Source: Acinetobacter shaoyimingii
GTDB taxonomy: Bacteria > Pseudomonadota > Gammaproteobacteria > Pseudomonadales > Moraxellaceae
Direction: 5' to 3'
Assembly (NCBI RefSeq): GCF_011578045.1
Contig: NZ_CP049801.1
Location: 2,976,001 to 3,040,000 of the forward strand
Length of the DNA stretch: 64,000 nt
Part shown: positions 21,070 to 34,568 of the stretch, one piece after another
How the letters are laid out: each line of letters begins with the position of its first letter
Position numbering within the stretch: the first letter of the stretch is position 1
Made by a program: the position numbers and the translations under genes
The notes under the pieces: model-generated
What the model saw: only the letters and a program-made list of their open reading frames with translations
Databases searched by the model: none
What the model was told of the DNA's origin: nothing

Positions 21070-22020
21070 TCAAATTTTCCTTATTTGGGAAATATATAAA
21101 GGTTTATTTTTCTCGCAATAAACTTCAATACCAAATTTAGTAATTAAAGCCACTAAAGATGGCACAATCATTGTTACACCGAAGCCTAAAGTCGTTAAAG
21201 AACTAATAACAGTCGTTAAAATATATTTTTTATCTAAAAAAACTGTTAAACCATTTGTAAACCATGCTTTATAAATTTCACTTTCGGGATTACACATAGA
21301 ATTATATAAAACTCTTTTTACAGCCTCATATATTGTTACACCAACTTCTTTGTCATCAATTTTTTGAGTTGGGCTTGGTAACATTATTCTTTGAGTATAA
21401 GGAAGTTGTTTAAGAGAGTAATCATGTACTGTATAAATCATATCTTTTGTTGATTGAGGTGAATATTTACCTATTTGCTCATATATTTCATCATTGCTAA
21501 GAGTTTGAATTATTCTAATCGCCTCACGTTCTACATCATCTTGATCAATGCCAAACTCATTAAAACCAGTTAATGTTGCTAATGCTACTTCCTGATTAAA
21601 CCTTTCTATAATTTCGCTATGAAAGATATTTCGAGTCCTTTGAGTTTTGATTACTGTATGATTTTGAAGTACTTCTTTAATATATTCTTTTGCTTTTTGC
21701 ACATCTTTAATACGAAGATAATAAATAGCAAGTAAAGAAATTGTCTCGATATAAACCCTAGTATTGGAATTAACAACCTTTATGTTTGATTCTAAAATTT
21801 GTTTAATTGAATCAAATTCAGCCATTTCTATCGCCAATTCACAAAATTTATTTTTAGCCTGAATAAGCCTAATATAATGTCCTGTTGGTCGTAAAACATT
21901 TTGGATATCAACCACAAGCTCTCTTGCAAATTTTATATTTTTTTCAAAAATAGCTTTTTCTAGCTTTGGCTCAAGAATCTGTAATTTGTTTTTTTGCTCT
22001 ACAGTTAAAGGTGCTGTCAC
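21070..22020 (-). CDS. Hypothetical protein, probably acquired
   Basis: A 316-residue protein, mostly helical for the first 200 residues with TPR-like pairs (ARELVVDIQNVL, KAKEYIKEVLQNH), then a hydrophobic stretch at about 262-290 (TTVISSLTTLGFGVTMIVPSLVALI). No family is recognised. The gene is visibly richer in A+T than its neighbours. It lies directly downstream of ilvC, next to a duplicated fragment of the ilvC 3' end and a 26-bp tandem repeat, which suggests it entered this site by recombination. Confidence 0.6.
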   Translation of the reverse strand: MTAPLTVEQKNKLQILEPKLEKAIFEKNIKFARELVVDIQNVLRPTGHYIRLIQAKNKFCELAIEMAEFDSIKQILESNIKVVNSNTRVYIETISLLAIYYLRIKDVQKAKEYIKEVLQNHTVIKTQRTRNIFHSEIIERFNQEVALATLTGFNEFGIDQDDVEREAIRIIQTLSNDEIYEQIGKYSPQSTKDMIYTVHDYSLKQLPYTQRIMLPSPTQKIDDKEVGVTIYEAVKRVLYNSMCNPESEIYKAWFTNGLTVFLDKKYILTTVISSLTTLGFGVTMIVPSLVALITKFGIEVYCEKNKPLYISQIRKI

Positions 22021-22034
22021 TTATTTCCTCATTA

Positions 22035-22086
22035 AAGATTAACTTATACAATTTTTATAAAAGATTAACTTATACAATTTTTATAA
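22035..22086. repeat. Perfect 26-bp tandem duplication
   Basis: The unit AAGATTAACTTATACAATTT plus TTATAA (26 bp) occurs at 22035-22060 and again at 22061-22086 without a mismatch. It covers the region just upstream of the start codon at 22020 and so could alter the promoter spacing of that gene. Confidence 0.95.
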
Positions 22087-22122
22087 CATAAAAATCAGTT
22101 AGCTAAGAAGACCATTTTGGAT

Positions 22123-22151
22123 TTTATCAACGATTTTGTTTGCTTAAATCC
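22123..22151. repeat. Displaced copy of the ilvC 3' end
   Basis: 29 bases match 22294-22322, inside the last codons of ilvC, with a single mismatch (22146 A against 22317 G) in the same orientation. On the minus strand it still reads ANKIVDK before diverging. The mismatch creates a TAA in the ilvC frame, so this is a remnant, not coding sequence. It marks a recombination junction beside the accessory gene at 21070-22020. Confidence 0.88.
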
Positions 22152-22227
22152 GTGATATATCAAACTCAGAACACTGTTCTGAATAAAGAGCAACGCTTTG
22201 CCATCTTTAAGGTGCGTAATACTTAAT

Positions 22228-22255
22228 AAAAAACCCACTCAAAATGAGTGGGTTT
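22228..22255 (-). terminator. Intrinsic terminator after ilvC
   Basis: AAACCCACTC (22231-22240), loop AAAAT, GAGTGGGTTT (22246-22255): a perfect 10-bp stem. On the minus strand it ends in a run of six Ts, 27 bp after the ilvC stop codon. Confidence 0.93.
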
Positions 22256-22281
22256 CACATCAAATCAAATGATCCGAGAAA

Positions 22282-23328
<1,047 letters not shown>

Positions 23329-23330
23329 TT

Positions 23331-23370
23331 ATTTGCTGTCATGATTTTTATAATATTCATGCCAGCAAAT
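23331..23370. promoter_or_regulatory. 40-bp interrupted palindrome upstream of ilvC
   Basis: ATTTGCTG (23331-23338) pairs with CAGCAAAT (23363-23370), and the inner CATGA (23340-23344) pairs with TCATG (23357-23361), leaving a 12-nt A/T-only centre (TTTTTATAATAT). The centre contains TATAAT/ATTATA-like -10 sequence. It lies in the ilvH-ilvC gap, 32 bp before the ilvC ATG. An operator over an ilvC promoter, or an mRNA hairpin that sets relative ilvC expression, are both possible; no regulator gene is adjacent. Confidence 0.6.
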
Positions 23371-23408
23371 CCTTTCTTATCGAAAGGAAGAATACCTAAA
23401 TTAAAATA

Positions 23409-23900
23409 TTAAAGTGTTAAAACTTTTTCGCCGCGTGCAATACCTGACACGCCTGAACGAACAACCTCAAGGATGGTATTTTCTGCCAAAGCATCAATAA
23501 AACCATCAATCTTTTCAGTTGTACCTGCAATTTGAATCGTATACGTCGTTGGTGTGACATCCACAATCGAACCACGGAAAATATCAGCAGTACGCTTGAT
23601 TTCAGCACGAGCAGAACCCAATGCTTTGACTTTAATCAGCATCAATTCACGCTCAATGTGCGCACCTTCAGACAGATCAACCACTTTCACCACTTCAACC
23701 AATTTGTTCAGTTGCTTGGTAATTTGTTCAATCTTGTGGTCATCACCATAAGTCGTCAATGTCAAACGCGACATGGTCGAATCTTCAGTTGGCGCTACGT
23801 TTAAAGTCTCAATGTTATAACCACGTTGAGAAAATAAACCCACCAAACGTGAAAGCGCACCAGCTTCGTTTTCAACGAGTACAGAAATAATATGTCTCAT
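23409..23900 (-). CDS. ilvH: Acetolactate synthase small (regulatory) subunit
   Basis: Activates the catalytic subunit and confers valine feedback inhibition. The 163-residue protein starts at the ATG at 23900 ([30 protein letters not shown], quoted here as the ACT-domain N terminus in parts), overlapping the ilvI stop by one base (TAATG). A longer in-frame start at 23927 inside ilvI is unlikely. It has an N-terminal ACT domain and the C-terminal regulatory domain with IKRTADIFRGSIVDV. Confidence 0.97.
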   Translation of the reverse strand: MRHIISVLVENEAGALSRLVGLFSQRGYNIETLNVAPTEDSTMSRLTLTTYGDDHKIEQITKQLNKLVEVVKVVDLSEGAHIERELMLIKVKALGSARAEIKRTADIFRGSIVDVTPTTYTIQIAGTTEKIDGFIDALAENTILEVVRSGVSGIARGEKVLTL

Positions 23901-25633
23901 TATGTGCGCTCCCCTTTTGCTAACCACATATCTTGCATCGATTGACCTGCGATAAGCATTGGATAAACGTGCTCACTACGATCAACCATGACGTTAATGA
24001 ATACGCATTTATCGTTGATTGCCATTGCTTCAGCAAGTTTTGATTCCAACTCATCTGCATGATCAATTTGAATACCTACGTGACCGTAAGCTTCCATTAA
24101 TTTTGCAAAATCTGGCAATGAATCAACATAAGAGCTTGAATGACGACCTTCGTAATTCATATCCTGCCATTGTTTCACCATACCCAAAGCACGGTTATTT
24201 AAGCAGAGAATTTTTACATTTAAGCCATATTGCTTACATGTTGAAAGTTCTTGGATACACATCTGAATCGATGCTTCACCGGTAATACACACCACTTGTT
24301 GATCTGGGAATGCAAGTTTTGCAGCCATTGCGTATGGCAAGCCCACACCCATGGTGCCCAAACCACCTGAGTTAATCCATTGACGAGGACGCGTATATTT
24401 GTAATACAACGCACCAAACATTTGATGCTGCCCAACGTCTGAGGTAATAATCGCTTGGCTATTGGTAATTTTATCCAATGCTTGAACCACTTGTTGTGGC
24501 TTCATCACACCATCGACACCAGCTTCATAACGTAAGCCATGAACTTTACGCCATTCATTGATTTGTGACCACCAAGCTGCAATTGCTTCAGGATTTGGTT
24601 TAGAAACATTGAGCTGTTTCAATTGGACCAACATCTCTTGAAGTACAGGCTCAACTGCACCCACAATTGGGATGTGCGCCATAATCGTTTTTGAAATGGT
24701 CGCAGGGTCAATGTCAATATGAATGACTTTCGCATTTGGACAGAATTTTGCTGGGTTATTGGTTACACGGTCATCGAAACGTGCACCAATTGCCAAAATC
24801 ACATCAGCATTGGCCATAGTCATATTGGCTTCATATGTACCATGCATACCCAACATGCCAATGAATTGCTCATCATTTCCTGGGAAAGCACCTAAGCCCA
24901 TAAGCGTATTGGTCACTGGGAAGTTCAAAAGATGTGCAAGTTCTGTCAATAATTCAGATGCATTACCTTGAACAACACCACCACCCGTATAAATCACTGG
25001 GCGTTTAGCATTCAACAACTCATCAATTGCTTTACGAATTTGTCCTGTATGACCACGATGCGGTGGTTGATACGAGCGCATTTTTACTTTTTCAGGATAT
25101 TCGTATGCAAATTTTTCAGCTGGGTTTGTCGCGTCTTTTGGAATATCGACAACTACAGGACCTGGACGACCTGATGATGCAATATAAAATGCTTTTTTAA
25201 TAATTGCAGGAATTTCACTTGCATGACGCACTTGGAAACTGTGTTTAACGATAGGACGTGATACACCGACCATATCGGTTTCTTGGAATGCGTCTTCACC
25301 AATTAAATGTGTTGCCACCTGACCTGACAAAATCACCATTGGGATTGAGTCCATATAGGCAGTTGCAATTGGTGTGACTGTATTTGTTGCACCTGGACCT
25401 GATGTCACGAGTACGACACCAGTTTTACCTGTCACACGTGAGTATGCATCTGCCATATGACCAGCAGCTTGCTCATGACGTACGAGGTAATGATTGATTT
25501 TATCTTGTTTAAATAGCGCGTCGTAAATATGTAAAACTGCGCCGCCTGGATATCCAAAAACATGTTCAACGCCTTCGTCCGCTAAAGCACGAACAAGCAT
25601 TTCACCACCAGATAAAAGTTCCAACGTATTCAC
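23900..25633 (-). CDS. ilvI: Acetolactate synthase large (catalytic) subunit
   Basis: A ThDP-dependent enzyme joining two pyruvates, or pyruvate and 2-oxobutyrate. The 577 residues contain the catalytic Glu in [14 protein letters not shown], the FAD-binding middle domain, and a C-terminal ThDP-binding region. The metal motif reads TGEASIQM where many homologues have GDGS or GEGS. The start is GTG at 25633 with a weak ribosome-binding site; the N terminus [17 protein letters not shown] aligns with E. coli IlvI from residue 1. Confidence 0.96.
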   Translation of the reverse strand: MNTLELLSGGEMLVRALADEGVEHVFGYPGGAVLHIYDALFKQDKINHYLVRHEQAAGHMADAYSRVTGKTGVVLVTSGPGATNTVTPIATAYMDSIPMVILSGQVATHLIGEDAFQETDMVGVSRPIVKHSFQVRHASEIPAIIKKAFYIASSGRPGPVVVDIPKDATNPAEKFAYEYPEKVKMRSYQPPHRGHTGQIRKAIDELLNAKRPVIYTGGGVVQGNASELLTELAHLLNFPVTNTLMGLGAFPGNDEQFIGMLGMHGTYEANMTMANADVILAIGARFDDRVTNNPAKFCPNAKVIHIDIDPATISKTIMAHIPIVGAVEPVLQEMLVQLKQLNVSKPNPEAIAAWWSQINEWRKVHGLRYEAGVDGVMKPQQVVQALDKITNSQAIITSDVGQHQMFGALYYKYTRPRQWINSGGLGTMGVGLPYAMAAKLAFPDQQVVCITGEASIQMCIQELSTCKQYGLNVKILCLNNRALGMVKQWQDMNYEGRHSSSYVDSLPDFAKLMEAYGHVGIQIDHADELESKLAEAMAINDKCVFINVMVDRSEHVYPMLIAGQSMQDMWLAKGERT

Positions 25634-26181
25634 CCTAATCTTTATTCCACGACGTTATGGGAGACATAAATCGTGATTCATTCATTGATTGTATGCACTG
25701 TTATAGCACACATATTTACTGGTTTTTGCTGCAATAAAAAAATATTTAGGTCCACAGCCGTTTGAGCTGTATCTGCATAATCAATATGTTGGGATAAACA
25801 TATTTCAGCGAATTCATTTTCTCGGCTTAGAGAAAACGTTATTGCAAGCTATGAACTTTATTCGAAGGGTGATCGAATAAAACATATAAAACTAGTGCTG
25901 CATTTTTAGTTATTTTGGCGATCAAAGTCAAGGTTTCCATCGTGTTTTTTATTGATTATTTACCAAGCGCACGATTTGCAATCTATAACTTTTTATTTTA
26001 TAAATTATAAAAAATATTTCAATGACTTATAAGATTATAAATTTACAAAAGAAATATTCACAACACACTCAACTAGATTAAAATACAATCAACAACGAAC
26101 AGATATCGACTTTAGAAATTTCAACATACAAAAACAACGATTATCTTCTAAAATTGATTGAGTATATTTAGGGTAATAGCC
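25634..26181. promoter_or_regulatory. Long A/T-rich intergenic region with the ilvI promoter
   Basis: 548 bases without a convincing gene between the divergent ilvI and the DUF4124 gene. On the minus strand TGTGCTATAAC gives an extended -10 candidate (TATAAC, complement of 25700-25705) about 67 bp before the ilvI GTG. A small hairpin, ACAGC (25754-25758) with GCTGT (25766-25770), lies upstream. I found no clear leader peptide rich in Val, Leu or Ile codons and no terminator-like attenuator. 25981-26060 is extremely A/T-rich, suitable for curved DNA or Lrp/H-NS-type binding. Confidence 0.35.
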
Positions 26182-26562
26182 ATGATTCATAAAATATTTA
26201 ATTTTAAATTGTTAGTGGGAATAACTGTGTTATCTGTTTTCACTCTAAATTCAACTTCTGTTGTAGCGGCTGAATATTACAAATGGGTAGACAGCAAAGG
26301 CACTACACACTACAGCAAAACACCGCCACCTAAATCTGCAAAAAAACGAACCACTGTAAAAACGTATGGTTATAGAGGTGATAGCTCTACTGCTGCCACA
26401 CCCGTCAATAATGTTGAAAATCAAAATCAGCCTGCAGTAGTTGAAAATCAAAATACTCCAACTGTGGTCGAACAAACGCCTCCGCAAGTTGTAATTCCAG
26501 TAAATCCACAAAATGTTGAAGTTTCACCACCACAACTGGCTGAGCAACCTGTCTTAAAATAA
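26182..26562 (+). CDS. DUF4124 domain exported protein
   Basis: A protein of 126 residues from the ATG at 26182; an upstream TTG (26158) is less likely. It has a signal peptide ending near VVAA, then the DUF4124 core YYKWVDSKGTTHYSKTPPP, a small beta motif found in many periplasmic proteins, and a low-complexity tail of Asn, Gln, Pro and Val with repeated VENQN. A periplasmic location is inferred; function is unknown. It lies 120 bp upstream of leuS on the same strand. Confidence 0.8.
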   Translation: MIHKIFNFKLLVGITVLSVFTLNSTSVVAAEYYKWVDSKGTTHYSKTPPPKSAKKRTTVKTYGYRGDSSTAATPVNNVENQNQPAVVENQNTPTVVEQTPPQVVIPVNPQNVEVSPPQLAEQPVLK

Positions 26563-26673
26563 TGTGATTACATTTTATATTTAATTTTCACCGCGAATTG
26601 TATAAGCAAAATTCACTTTTAGGTGCATTTTGCGCTATGCTGTGCAACAAACTTTTTCACCGTAATTCATTAA

Positions 26674-29304
<2,631 letters not shown>

Positions 29305-29408
29305 TTTAATCCCCCTAAATCCCCCTTTATAAAAGGGGGACTTCCCAACCCAAATAAAAAAAATGAGGTCTCCTCCCTTTTTTTAAAGGGAGGTCGGGAG
29401 GGATTAAA
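29305..29408. repeat. Intergenic inverted-repeat element (MITE-like)
   Basis: About 104 bp with terminal inverted repeats TTTAATCCC (29305-29313) and GGGATTAAA (29400-29408). Inside are two hairpins: CCCCCTTTATAAAAGGGGG (29321-29339) and CCTCCC...GGGAGG (29372-29393). Pairs of C-rich and G-rich blocks of this type recur in intergenic regions of several bacterial genomes, as I recall. No protein is encoded. It lies between the leuS stop and its terminator. Confidence 0.75.
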
Positions 29409-29423
29409 AAACAATTCCCAAAC

Positions 29424-29450
29424 AAAGCCCGTTGCCAGCCAACGGGTTTT
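29424..29450 (+). terminator. Intrinsic terminator after leuS
   Basis: CCCGTTG (29428-29434), loop CCAGC, CAACGGG (29440-29446) then TTTT, extended by A-T pairs outside. The inverted-repeat element separates it from the leuS stop by about 120 bp. Confidence 0.8.
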
Positions 29451-29536
29451 GACCTTACAATTCCTATTCAGTTAGGTAACAATTTTCTAACCATCTGACA
29501 GTATTTAGTTGGTGAACCAATCCAAAGAGGTCTAGC

Positions 29537-30097
29537 ATGCATTTAGCTCAGCGTTTAACAGCAGTTGTTTTAACTTTAGGTTTAAGTGCAGGCTTGGTTG
29601 GCTGTGATTTCCATCTCAAAGGCACCAATCCCACGGCGACGCCTTTGGTGTATACAAAACTCCAGTTGGCTATGCCTTCAAATACTGAAGATTTTGAGAA
29701 AAAATTAAGTGTTTACTTGGCCGCTACAGGTGTTCAACTCAGCAATGCTGAAGATGCTTATGTACTACGTATTCTCGATTACAAACCTCAACGTCACGAA
29801 CTCAAAGGACGTCTTATCGAGGTTCTGTTACGCTTAAATGTGACTTTCCAAATTGAAGATCGTGCGGGTAATCCATTAACGCAACCACGTACAGTCAGTG
29901 CATCACGTAGTTACCAATACAACATTGCAACGGTAAACACCGACGACCAACAAAATCGCTACTTGAAAGAAATCTTGATTGATGATGTAGCTCAACAAAT
30001 TTCACGTCAAATTGGCGCAAATCGCTTACCGAAAGCGAATATCAGCAGTACCGTGCCAACAATCCAAAATAGTAATGTATCAAACACCTCTGAGTGA
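29537..30097 (+). CDS. lptE: LPS-assembly lipoprotein LptE
   Basis: A lipoprotein that plugs the LptD barrel and assists LPS (here probably LOS) insertion into the outer leaflet. A signal peptide ends in lipobox AGLVGC (Cys23), followed by DFHLKG, the characteristic start of LptE (GFHLRG in others). 186 residues with an alpha/beta domain containing NRYLKEILIDDVAQQI near the C terminus. AAAGAGG precedes the ATG. holA follows after 10 bp. Confidence 0.95.
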   Translation: MHLAQRLTAVVLTLGLSAGLVGCDFHLKGTNPTATPLVYTKLQLAMPSNTEDFEKKLSVYLAATGVQLSNAEDAYVLRILDYKPQRHELKGRLIEVLLRLNVTFQIEDRAGNPLTQPRTVSASRSYQYNIATVNTDDQQNRYLKEILIDDVAQQISRQIGANRLPKANISSTVPTIQNSNVSNTSE

Positions 30098-30107
30098 TTG
30101 ATTCCAG

Positions 30108-31094
30108 ATGAAAATTGACTATCTCCAAGCGTTAAAGCGCATAGATGAAGCCCGAGGCGCTTGGATATTGCATGGTCAAGAACCCCTACTCGAACAAAAT
30201 TTATCAGATGCTTTTCGTCAAAGCTGGATCACACATGATTTTGAACGTCAACGCTATGACATCAATAGTGTAAGCGATTGGAAAAATGTGTTTAATGCAT
30301 TAAATAGCCTGTCATTATTTTCGCAAAATTTAGCGATTGAAGTACATGGCAACATTAAACCAGATGCCAGCAGCTTAAAATTACTCAAACATTATATTCA
30401 GCATAATGAGCATAATCTTTTACTCATTATTATGCCGAAACAAGACAGCGCCAGCTTGAAATCAGCATTTTTTCAATTGGTGGAAGCCAATGGCGTGGTG
30501 GTTGCCTTAAATGCATCTTCAGCACAAGATCGGCAACGTATTTTAGCAGTTGAAGCCAATAAACTCGGCATTCAACTGGATCAAGAGGCATGGCTTTGGC
30601 TTGAACAAAATCATGAGCACAATTTATTGGCCGCTAAAAATAGCTTAATGCGTGTTGCTGATACTTTTCCTGAATTAAATCAAATCGGAATTGAACAACT
30701 GCATGAATGCTTACAAGATCAATCTCGTTATTCGACATTTGATTTAAGTGATTCGATTTTACGAGGCAACCTCAATCAATCGATCAAAACATTTCAATAC
30801 TTGGTGGCATCAGGTGAGCCCAATAGTCTCATTCTGTGGACATTGAGCAAAGAAATGCGTTTACTCATGCAACTGTTTGAGCAACCGCAAAATGCATTAC
30901 AACTTGGCATTTGGAAAACCAAAGTCAGTCAATATCAGCAAGCCTTGCGCCGACTGAATCCACAGCATTTCCTGATGTGGCCTGATCTTCTTTTGCGTAT
31001 AGATGCATCAATTAAAGGGATGAGTCAAGAAAACCCTGAACATTTAATTCAGCAGTGTATCGCAGAAATGTGTGGTTATCGTTTATTCAATTAA
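30108..31094 (+). CDS. holA: DNA polymerase III subunit delta
   Basis: The clamp-loader subunit that opens the beta sliding clamp. 328 residues with the delta N-terminal pattern (LQALKRIDEARGAWILHGQEPLL in two parts, then LSLFSQNLAIEV, matching the family's SLFSxRRLVEL), and the C-terminal collar region (LSKEMRLLMQL). It follows lptE closely, a conserved neighbour pair. The downstream 118 bp is A/T-rich and probably holds the macA promoter. Confidence 0.96.
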   Translation: MKIDYLQALKRIDEARGAWILHGQEPLLEQNLSDAFRQSWITHDFERQRYDINSVSDWKNVFNALNSLSLFSQNLAIEVHGNIKPDASSLKLLKHYIQHNEHNLLLIIMPKQDSASLKSAFFQLVEANGVVVALNASSAQDRQRILAVEANKLGIQLDQEAWLWLEQNHEHNLLAAKNSLMRVADTFPELNQIGIEQLHECLQDQSRYSTFDLSDSILRGNLNQSIKTFQYLVASGEPNSLILWTLSKEMRLLMQLFEQPQNALQLGIWKTKVSQYQQALRRLNPQHFLMWPDLLLRIDASIKGMSQENPEHLIQQCIAEMCGYRLFN

Positions 31095-31212
31095 CTAAAG
31101 CTTTTGTTAAATATCATATTTTTTATTTATCTTGTTTTAAAAAAAATTCACGCTTTATCCTTATTTCATCATTATAATTTGTATAATTTTCTTTCACCAT
31201 GTACATACCAAT

Positions 31213-32577
31213 ATGCCAAAAATAAAACCGATTAAAGCTCTGTTCATTGCAATTGGCATTGCCTTGATTGCATTTGCTGCATGGTACTTCTTTATTAAGG
31301 AAGAACCTATAAAAAATCAGTATATTACCGCCAATGTAATGCGTAGCGATATTGAAAATTCAGTCCTTGCAACAGGTGTGCTTGAAGCAACCAAAATGGT
31401 CAGCGTCGGTGCTCAGGTCTCTGGTCAGGTCAAAAAAATGTACGTGAAACTCGGTGACCAAGTGAAACAAGGTCAACTGATTGCACAAATTGATTCGATC
31501 CGTCAGGACAACGATGTAAAAAACTCAGAAGCAAGTATTAAAAATCAACAAGCTCAATTGGCAGTTAAACAAGCAAACTTAGCCAAAGTTGAAGCAGAAT
31601 ATAACCGTCAAAAAGCCATGTATGCTCAAGATGCAACATCATTGGCTGAGCTTCAAGGTGCTTTAGCAAGCTATAAAACAGCTCAAGCTGACATTCAAGC
31701 GATCAATGCACAAATTGAACAATCTCGTTTGACCTTATCAACGGCCCGAGAAAATTTAGGCTATACCCAAATTGTTGCGCCAATGGATGGGACCATTGTG
31801 GCGATTGTGACTGAAGAAGGTCAAACCGTAAACGCCAACCAAAGTGCGCCAACGATTGTTAAATTGGCACAATTGAACAACATGACCATTAAAGCTGAAA
31901 TTTCTGAAGCCGATGTCATGAAAGTTCAAGAAGGTCAAACAGTTTACTTCACCACACTGGGTGATAACGAAACCAAGCACTATGCAAAACTTCGTCAAGT
32001 TGAGCCAGCGCCAAACTCGATTAATACAGAATCTAATAGTAATTCTTCATCTTCTTCATCAAGTTCAGCGGTGTACTACAACGCTTTATTTGACGTTCCA
32101 AATGAAGATGGCAAATTACGCATTGATATGACTGCTCAGGTTTATATTGTTTTAGATGAAGCAAAAAATACCTTAAGTATTCCGGCATCTGCAGTACAAG
32201 CATCGAACCGTCCACAACGTAATCGTGGTGCAAATAATAGCAATGGTGCAGAAGCATCTGCTCGTGATGGTGAGCGAGGCGATAAAGGACAACGCGGTGA
32301 ACGTCCTGAAGGCGAACGTCCAAAACGTCTTGAACTGAACGAAAATGAGAAAGCCCTCATTGCTCAAGGTAAAGCCTCTATGGCAATGGTACGTGTTGTC
32401 CAAGCCGATGGTTCTGCGAAACCAACACCTGTGCTGATTGGTTTAAACAACCGTGTAACTGCACAAGTGCTTAAAGGCTTAAAAGAAGGCGATAAAGTCG
32501 TTATTGCTGATGGTTCAGATACTTCAAACGATTCTGCAAAACGTGGTGGTGGTAGCCGCGGCCCAATGAGAATGTAA
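31213..32577 (+). CDS. macA: MacA-type periplasmic adaptor of an ABC efflux pump
   Basis: Membrane-fusion protein linking MacB to an outer-membrane channel. 454 residues: N-terminal TM anchor (about 9-27), barrel-sandwich lipoyl halves around [17 protein letters not shown] and [13 protein letters not shown], and a helical hairpin (about 100-180) between them. Two low-complexity inserts are unusual: a run of serines at 274-285 and a charged Gly/Arg/Glu-rich segment at about 332-372 in the membrane-proximal domain. macB follows after 2 bp, and an outer-membrane gene completes a tripartite operon. Confidence 0.93.
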   Translation: MPKIKPIKALFIAIGIALIAFAAWYFFIKEEPIKNQYITANVMRSDIENSVLATGVLEATKMVSVGAQVSGQVKKMYVKLGDQVKQGQLIAQIDSIRQDNDVKNSEASIKNQQAQLAVKQANLAKVEAEYNRQKAMYAQDATSLAELQGALASYKTAQADIQAINAQIEQSRLTLSTARENLGYTQIVAPMDGTIVAIVTEEGQTVNANQSAPTIVKLAQLNNMTIKAEISEADVMKVQEGQTVYFTTLGDNETKHYAKLRQVEPAPNSINTESNSNSSSSSSSSAVYYNALFDVPNEDGKLRIDMTAQVYIVLDEAKNTLSIPASAVQASNRPQRNRGANNSNGAEASARDGERGDKGQRGERPEGERPKRLELNENEKALIAQGKASMAMVRVVQADGSAKPTPVLIGLNNRVTAQVLKGLKEGDKVVIADGSDTSNDSAKRGGGSRGPMRM

Positions 32578-32579
32578 TC

Positions 32580-34559
32580 ATGAGTCAAACTCAAAAGCCT
32601 CTACTGGAGGTCAAGGATCTGACTCGTGAATTCCCTGCAGGTGAAAGCACGGTTCAGATTCTCAAAGGTATTAATCTAGAGATTTATCCAGGTGAACTGG
32701 TGGCCATTGTAGGTCAATCAGGTTCGGGTAAATCAACCCTAATGAATATTTTGGGATGCTTGGATAAACCGACGAATGGTAGTTACAAAGTCAAAGGTCG
32801 AGAAACTCGCGAGCTTGAACCTGATGAACTGGCACAACTGCGTCGTGAATACTTTGGTTTTATTTTCCAGCGTTATCATTTACTCGGTGATTTGACTGCT
32901 GCTGGCAACGTCGAAGTCCCTGCCATTTACGCAGGTGTCGATGGCGAAGCTCGTCACCAACGTTCAACGGAATTGTTGACAGATTTAGGTCTAGGTGAAA
33001 AAACTCAAAACCGTCCAAGTCAATTGTCAGGCGGTCAGCAACAACGTGTGTCTATTGCACGTGCGCTGATGAATGGTGGTGACGTGATTCTTGCCGATGA
33101 ACCAACAGGTGCATTGGATAAGAACAGTGGTGTTGAAGTAATGCGTATTTTACGTGAACTCAATGCCAAAGGTCATACCATTATTCTGGTAACCCATGAT
33201 ATGAATGTTGCTAAAAATGCAACGCGTATCATTGAGATTAGTGACGGGAATATTTTATCTGATCGGCCCAATGTTCCAGAATCAGATGGTGAACCATTAG
33301 AAAAACAGCAACTGGTCAAACAAGCGCAAAAGAAAACCGCGTCTTGGCGGTCTGCATTTGATCGCTTAGGTGAAGCATTCAATATGGCACTCCTCGCCAT
33401 GAATGCGCATCGTATGCGAACTTTTTTAACCATGCTCGGGATTATCATTGGTATTGCATCAGTGGTTTCTGTTGTAGCACTGGGGAATGGTTCACAGAAG
33501 CAGATTTTAGAAAATATCAGTAGTTTGGGGACCAATACCATTACCGTATATTCAGGTAAAGGCTTTGGTGATAATTCCAGAAGTTCTCAAGTTAAAACCC
33601 TGATTCCTGCCGATGGTGATGCTTTAGCTGAACAACCGTATGTCGATGGTGTCAGTCCAACAGTCACTTCAAGTGTCACTGCTCGATTCAAAGATACTGA
33701 AGCTTCCGCAACCGTCAATGGTGTCAGTGAAGACTACTTTTATGTCAAAGGTTTAACCTTCCAGTCAGGTCAGCCTTTTGATAAAGAAAGTGTCACTCAA
33801 CAAACCCAAGATGTGGTGATTGATAGTAATACCAAAAACACCTTCTTTAGTGATGGTACTGATCCTGTAGGTCAAGTCCTGCTACTGGGCAGTGTTCCAA
33901 GCCGTGTCATTGGTGTGATTGATGCACAAAAGAACATGATGGGTAACTCCGACAGTTTAAATGTGTATCTACCCTACTCGACTGTGATGAGCCGAATGTT
34001 AGGTCAATCCAATGTACGTAGCATCATCGTACGTATTAAAGATGAATACCCAAGTGCTGCTGCAGAAAATGCGATTTTAAATCTGTTGGTTCAACGCCAC
34101 GGTGCTCAGGACGTATTTACCCAAAATGCCGACAGTATTCGTGAAACTATTCAACAAACCACACAAACCATGACTTTATTGGTCTCTGCGATTGCGGTGA
34201 TTTCTTTGGTGGTTGGTGGTATTGGTGTCATGAACATCATGTTGGTGTCTGTGACTGAACGTACGCAAGAAATTGGGGTACGTATGGCAGTCGGTGCACG
34301 TCAAAGTGATATTTTGCAACAGTTCCTGATTGAAGCCGTACTAGTCTGTATATTAGGCGGTATTTTAGGGGTGCTGTTATCGCTCGGTATTGGTCAGTTG
34401 ATTAGTCATTTTGCCGGTGGAACATTCCAAATGGCGTACTCAACCACGTCTATTGTCGCGGCTTTCGTATGTTCAAGTATGATTGGTATTGTGTTCGGAT
34501 TTATTCCTGCTCGTAATGCTGCACAGCTTGATCCAGTTGACGCACTGTCTAGAGAATAA
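32580..34559 (+). CDS. macB: MacB-type ABC transporter (fused ATPase and permease)
   Basis: 659 residues. The N-terminal ATPase has Walker [10 protein letters not shown], signature [15 protein letters not shown], Walker [13 protein letters not shown] and the H-loop VTHD. The permease has TM1 near 275-295 ([20 protein letters not shown]), a large periplasmic domain, and three C-terminal TM helices with [23 protein letters not shown], the MacB fold. Homologues expel macrolides, lipopeptides or heat-stable enterotoxin by a mechanotransmission cycle; the substrate here is unknown. Confidence 0.95.
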   Translation: MSQTQKPLLEVKDLTREFPAGESTVQILKGINLEIYPGELVAIVGQSGSGKSTLMNILGCLDKPTNGSYKVKGRETRELEPDELAQLRREYFGFIFQRYHLLGDLTAAGNVEVPAIYAGVDGEARHQRSTELLTDLGLGEKTQNRPSQLSGGQQQRVSIARALMNGGDVILADEPTGALDKNSGVEVMRILRELNAKGHTIILVTHDMNVAKNATRIIEISDGNILSDRPNVPESDGEPLEKQQLVKQAQKKTASWRSAFDRLGEAFNMALLAMNAHRMRTFLTMLGIIIGIASVVSVVALGNGSQKQILENISSLGTNTITVYSGKGFGDNSRSSQVKTLIPADGDALAEQPYVDGVSPTVTSSVTARFKDTEASATVNGVSEDYFYVKGLTFQSGQPFDKESVTQQTQDVVIDSNTKNTFFSDGTDPVGQVLLLGSVPSRVIGVIDAQKNMMGNSDSLNVYLPYSTVMSRMLGQSNVRSIIVRIKDEYPSAAAENAILNLLVQRHGAQDVFTQNADSIRETIQQTTQTMTLLVSAIAVISLVVGGIGVMNIMLVSVTERTQEIGVRMAVGARQSDILQQFLIEAVLVCILGGILGVLLSLGIGQLISHFAGGTFQMAYSTTSIVAAFVCSSMIGIVFGFIPARNAAQLDPVDALSRE

Positions 34560-34568
34560 GGATTTATC

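Noticed and set aside
25634..26181. Attenuator leader peptide upstream of ilvI
   Set aside because: No short ORF rich in Val, Leu or Ile codons followed by alternative hairpins was found on the minus strand.
29305..29450. Small RNA gene between leuS and lptE
   Set aside because: The hairpins are explained by the inverted-repeat element and the leuS terminator; no promoter stands out.
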